From Spirochaetia bacterium (GTDB lineage: Bacteria; Spirochaetota; Spirochaetia; Treponematales; Treponemataceae), in the NCBI GenBank assembly GCA_900770075.1, contig CAAGIZ010000056.1, forward strand, positions 1 to 14,890: 14,890 nucleotides of DNA, given 5' to 3'. The notes below the pieces were generated by a model that worked only from the letters and a program-made list of their open reading frames with translations, did no database searches and was not told the DNA's origin. The position numbers were made by a program, and so were the translations under genes. Positions 12,096 to 14,890 of the stretch are shown piece by piece (positions within the stretch are counted from its first letter, which is position 1; each line of letters opens with the position of its first letter).

Positions 12096-13916
12096 ATGTT
12101 TGCAAACTTTATTCAAAAGCTGAAAAAAAACAAGGCTGAAATCAAGAGAGACGGCAAATCAAAAAAGAAAGTTTCCGTGTCCATTTATGTGATTTTGACG
12201 ATTTTTGTACTGGTAATGCTTTATGCGGTTTTTCTCGGCTATACGGTTTCCACCAGGCTGGACAAGGGGCTTCAGAAGTATTTTATAATGGAAACTGAGC
12301 AGAAGTCTCAGCTGGTAATGAAAGAAATCAACGATGATCTGGAAGAGGTAGACCGCATTGCAAAACAGGTTGCTTCTACCTGTGAATTTTTGCTGCGTGA
12401 CAGGGAACTTTCCAAAACCATTGCCAATAAAATCTGTGAAGATGCCGTGGGCATTCTTGGCGGGGATAAAGTTATAGTCTGCGATGCTTCTGGAAATCAG
12501 ATTTCGGATGCTTCTTACGGTATCGTGCGGAATCCTGCCATTGTGGCGGATGCCCTGAACGGAGTTTCTACCCTGAACCTTGAAAAAATCGGGCCAAACC
12601 TCTACGGCACAGCTCTTGTGCCTTTAAAAAAAGACGGGCGCATTGTGGGGGCGGTGGCGGTCATTGAGGTGTTGTCTTCAAAAGAATTTGCACGGGAAAT
12701 TCAGTTGCATACGGACTGCGACGTTACGGTTTTTGACGGGGAAAAACGGGTTGTAACCACTCTTCCCGGCATGCAGAATACCGTTATAGACGATCCGGCT
12801 CCCATCCGACTGACGGAACAGGGAAAAAACTTTGCCGACATAACGGTGATAAATCACATTCCTCGTATTTCAATCTATTTTCCTGTTAAAAACAAGGCCG
12901 GCGATTTTCTTACGACCATTTACCTCGGAAAAACCCTTGACGTAACCCAGATGCTCAAAAAGGGAATCTTTACTCCCCTGATTTTTGCCATCGTGATTTT
13001 TACGCTGATTTTTGTCATCCTTATTGGTTTTGTACTTTCCAAGAAAATTCTCATCCCTCTCAGGCGCGTCCAGAAGGCGATAAAAAACCTTACTTCCGGG
13101 GATGCTGACCTTACTTACAGGCTTCCTGTTAAGGGAAACGATGAATTTGCAGAGCTTTCTGAAGATACTAATACCTTCCTTAACCTCCTTGAGGAAATAG
13201 TGCTTAAGATAAAGCAGGCGGCGGCGGAAGTCCTGCAGGAAAGTGAAGAAATAAGCCTGTCCAGTCAGTCAATTTCTGCAGGGGCAAGCCAGCAGGCGGC
13301 TTCTACAGAAGAGATGAGTTCAACCCTTGAAGAAATTGCTTCAAACATCAGGCTTACTGCGGATAATGCTAGGACTACGGAGGATCTGGCAAATCAGTCT
13401 GCCTTTGAAAGTTCTGAAACCGTGGAAGTGGTAACTCAGGCGGTAAGTGCAGTAAGGGAAATCAGCGAGAAAATTCAGGAAATTCAGGGCATTGCCCATC
13501 AGACCAATATGCTTGCCCTTAATGCTGCCATCGAAGCGGCCCGGGCCGGGGAAGCTGGAAAAGGTTTTGCCGTGGTTGCCAGTGAAGTGCGGAAACTGGC
13601 GGAACGGACTCAGGAAACTTCCAATCACATCGTTGAGCAGGCTGAGCAGTCCCTTAAAAAGTCGGAGGCTGCCGGAGAAAAAATTCAGGGTGTACTCCCG
13701 AAAATTGAACAGACTTCAAGCCTTATTGATGATATTACAGTTGCCTGTAAAGAGCAGAATACTGGTGCAGAGCAGATAACTTCTGCAGTAATGCATCTGG
13801 ATTCCATCACCCAGCAGAATGCCAGTGCCTCTGAAGAACTTGCAGCTATGGCAGAAGAGCTTAGCGCAAATGCAGGCAAGCTGGTAAGCGTAATACAAAT
13901 TTTTAAGACTGAGTGA
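12096..13916 (+). CDS. Methyl-accepting chemotaxis protein with a Cache-type sensor
   Basis: This is a 606-residue transmembrane chemoreceptor that signals to CheA/CheW and so to flagellar rotation. After a basic N-terminal stretch, transmembrane helix 1 spans about 28-50. A periplasmic domain of roughly 230 residues follows (about 51-288) whose ALVPLKKDGRIVGAVAVIEV strand pair suggests a Cache fold. Transmembrane helix 2 spans 291-315. A HAMP domain (316-370; ILIPLRRVQKAIKNLTSGDADLTYRL) leads to the signalling domain. Its conserved hairpin tip is IAHQTNMLALNAAIEAARAGEAGKGFAVVASEVRKLAERT (466-505). No CheR-docking pentapeptide is seen at the C-terminus. The ligand is unknown. GGAGA (12086-12090) is 5 bases before the ATG. 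The third codon positions are G/T-rich, unlike serA or rex. No clear terminator follows. Confidence 0.94.
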   Translation: MFANFIQKLKKNKAEIKRDGKSKKKVSVSIYVILTIFVLVMLYAVFLGYTVSTRLDKGLQKYFIMETEQKSQLVMKEINDDLEEVDRIAKQVASTCEFLLRDRELSKTIANKICEDAVGILGGDKVIVCDASGNQISDASYGIVRNPAIVADALNGVSTLNLEKIGPNLYGTALVPLKKDGRIVGAVAVIEVLSSKEFAREIQLHTDCDVTVFDGEKRVVTTLPGMQNTVIDDPAPIRLTEQGKNFADITVINHIPRISIYFPVKNKAGDFLTTIYLGKTLDVTQMLKKGIFTPLIFAIVIFTLIFVILIGFVLSKKILIPLRRVQKAIKNLTSGDADLTYRLPVKGNDEFAELSEDTNTFLNLLEEIVLKIKQAAAEVLQESEEISLSSQSISAGASQQAASTEEMSSTLEEIASNIRLTADNARTTEDLANQSAFESSETVEVVTQAVSAVREISEKIQEIQGIAHQTNMLALNAAIEAARAGEAGKGFAVVASEVRKLAERTQETSNHIVEQAEQSLKKSEAAGEKIQGVLPKIEQTSSLIDDITVACKEQNTGAEQITSAVMHLDSITQQNASASEELAAMAEELSANAGKLVSVIQIFKTE

Positions 13917-13941
13917 TTGACGGGATGATTGACGGGGGAGT

Positions 13942-13970
13942 TTGTCAAGAATGTAAATTTTTGGTAAAAT
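13942..13970 (+). promoter_or_regulatory. Promoter of the FemAB-family gene, nearly leaderless
   Basis: TTGTCA (13942-13947), a 17-base spacer and TAAAAT (13965-13970), each one mismatch from consensus and identical to the hexamers of the ACT-domain gene. The expected +1 near 13977 leaves about 6 bases before the ATG. Just upstream, GATTGACGGG is repeated (13915-13924 and 13927-13936, 12-base period). Confidence 0.65.
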
Positions 13971-13982
13971 CTCCCTGTAATT

Positions 13983-14890
13983 ATGTCTATTCGTTTTCAA
14001 CAATCTGATTTTTGGTGCGGTTTTAAAAGTGCCCACGGATGGAAATCTTTTAAAATTGACGGTATTAACGTTCTTGTCCGTGCTTTTAAGAAGGGACCGG
14101 TTGGTTTTTCTGTCTGTTATGTTCCTATGGCTCCTGAGTATGAGCAGAAGGGAACTGTTCCCGGCTTTGAGATGCAGGCGGTGTCTGAAGTGGAATATGT
14201 AAGGACTTTGGGCTGCCTTTCTGAAAAAATCAAGGCAGAACTTCCTCAAAAACCGCTTTTTATCCGCTTTGATGTTCCCCTTGATATGCCTTCGGTGGAA
14301 GTGAGGGACGATTATCTTTTCAGGCTTGGTGAACTTGCCCGTTCTGCTAAAGTGAACTTAAAGAAAAGCCGGACTGACATTCAGCCGCCGGACAGCACTT
14401 TTTTGGATTTGTCTCTTTCAGAAGAACAGCTGCTTAAAAATATGAAAAGCAAATGGCGGTACAACATCCGTTATGCTTCTAAACATGGAGTTGAGGTTCG
14501 GGCGGTGGATTTTAATTCCCCGGATTTTGAAAAGGATTTGAACTCGTTCTATTCCCTTTATCGGGAGACTGCCGAACGTGACGGTATAGGCCTTCATCCG
14601 CTGTCTTACTACCGGGATTTGCTTGAACGGGGAGAAAAATCTTCCGGTTCTGAAAAAAAAACTAAAATCACCCTTTATCTGGCAGCCTGTGAAGGGGAAG
14701 ATCTGGCCGGAATAATCACGCTTTTTCAGGAGGATGAAGCGGTCTACCTTTACGGAGCGTCTTCAAATAAAAAACGGAACCTTATGCCAAACTACCTTGT
14801 GCAGTGGACGGCGATTTGCGATGCGAAGAAATTCGGCTCAAAAATTTACGATTTTTACGGAATTCCTCCTACGGGAAGCGAAAATCACCC
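13983..14890 (+). CDS. FemAB-family peptidoglycan bridge aminoacyltransferase (5' part)
   Basis: The first 302 codons are present; the gene runs off the window. FemAB/FemX enzymes use aminoacyl-tRNA to add amino acids to the lipid II stem peptide, and have two GNAT-like domains. The N-terminus RFQQSDFWCGFKSAHGWKSF matches the usual FemAB opening (LQSxFWGxFK). KSKWRYNIRYASKHGVEV (155-172) is the conserved basic motif, and IYDFYGIPPTGSE (288-300) is the characteristic C-terminal motif. A polar loop (216-228, RGEKSSGSEKKTK) interrupts domain 2. The start is fixed: the upstream frame reaches a stop without another start codon, and homologues begin here. There is no ribosome binding site, consistent with a promoter only about 12 bases upstream. 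The exact substrate is unknown, and related proteins can act on other targets. Confidence 0.85.
   Translation, partial: MSIRFQQSDFWCGFKSAHGWKSFKIDGINVLVRAFKKGPVGFSVCYVPMAPEYEQKGTVPGFEMQAVSEVEYVRTLGCLSEKIKAELPQKPLFIRFDVPLDMPSVEVRDDYLFRLGELARSAKVNLKKSRTDIQPPDSTFLDLSLSEEQLLKNMKSKWRYNIRYASKHGVEVRAVDFNSPDFEKDLNSFYSLYRETAERDGIGLHPLSYYRDLLERGEKSSGSEKKTKITLYLAACEGEDLAGIITLFQEDEAVYLYGASSNKKRNLMPNYLVQWTAICDAKKFGSKIYDFYGIPPTGSENH

Overview
The window looks like a chromosomal segment of a host-associated anaerobic spirochaete, most likely a gut or rumen Treponema. This rests on recognising the protein families and their anaerobic character (genuine pyruvate formate-lyase with its activase, a Rex NADH sensor, a stand-alone PTS IIA protein, a Cache chemoreceptor) and on the style of the intergenic repeats. 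No 16S or species marker is present. Coding density is ordinary, but most gaps longer than about 150 bases are packed with palindromic repeats.

Layout: (1) 1-372: the 3' end of a + strand gene that may be an outer-membrane barrel, then repeat element C. (2) 373-2094: an ACT-domain protein on the - strand, diverging from a rhomboid protease-rex pair on the + strand that is only one base apart. (3) 2095-5317: serine biosynthesis from 3-phosphoglycerate. serC and serA are separated by about 550 bases of repeats, and an excellent Rex operator lies upstream of serC. (4) 5318-5806: a strong terminator and trxA. (5) 5807-9685: repeat element E, a long leader, pflB, a structured gap and pflA. (6) 9686-11748: a hairpin-rich convergence zone, then three - strand genes: a lytic transglycosylase, an unrecognised 143-residue protein and a PtsN-like IIA protein. 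(7) 11749-14890: a divergent gap with repeat element D, a chemoreceptor and the first 302 codons of a FemAB-family gene that runs off the end.

Functionally, pflB/pflA ferment pyruvate to acetyl-CoA and formate, Rex reads NADH/NAD+, and serA/serC drain 3-phosphoglycerate while making NADH. The Rex operator therefore suggests redox control of serine synthesis. Thioredoxin, the cell-wall enzymes and the chemoreceptor are housekeeping neighbours.

The most unusual content is non-coding. A modular repeat family (elements A-E) has a conserved scaffold, a terminal pairing that covaries (GCGTT/AACGC in A, B and C; GCGTC/GACGC in E) and perfect hairpins whose sequence differs in every copy. A second family (F2, three copies) has C/G-rich arms around variable interiors. 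Separately, three genes have promoter hexamers placed so close to the start codon that their mRNAs should be leaderless or nearly so.
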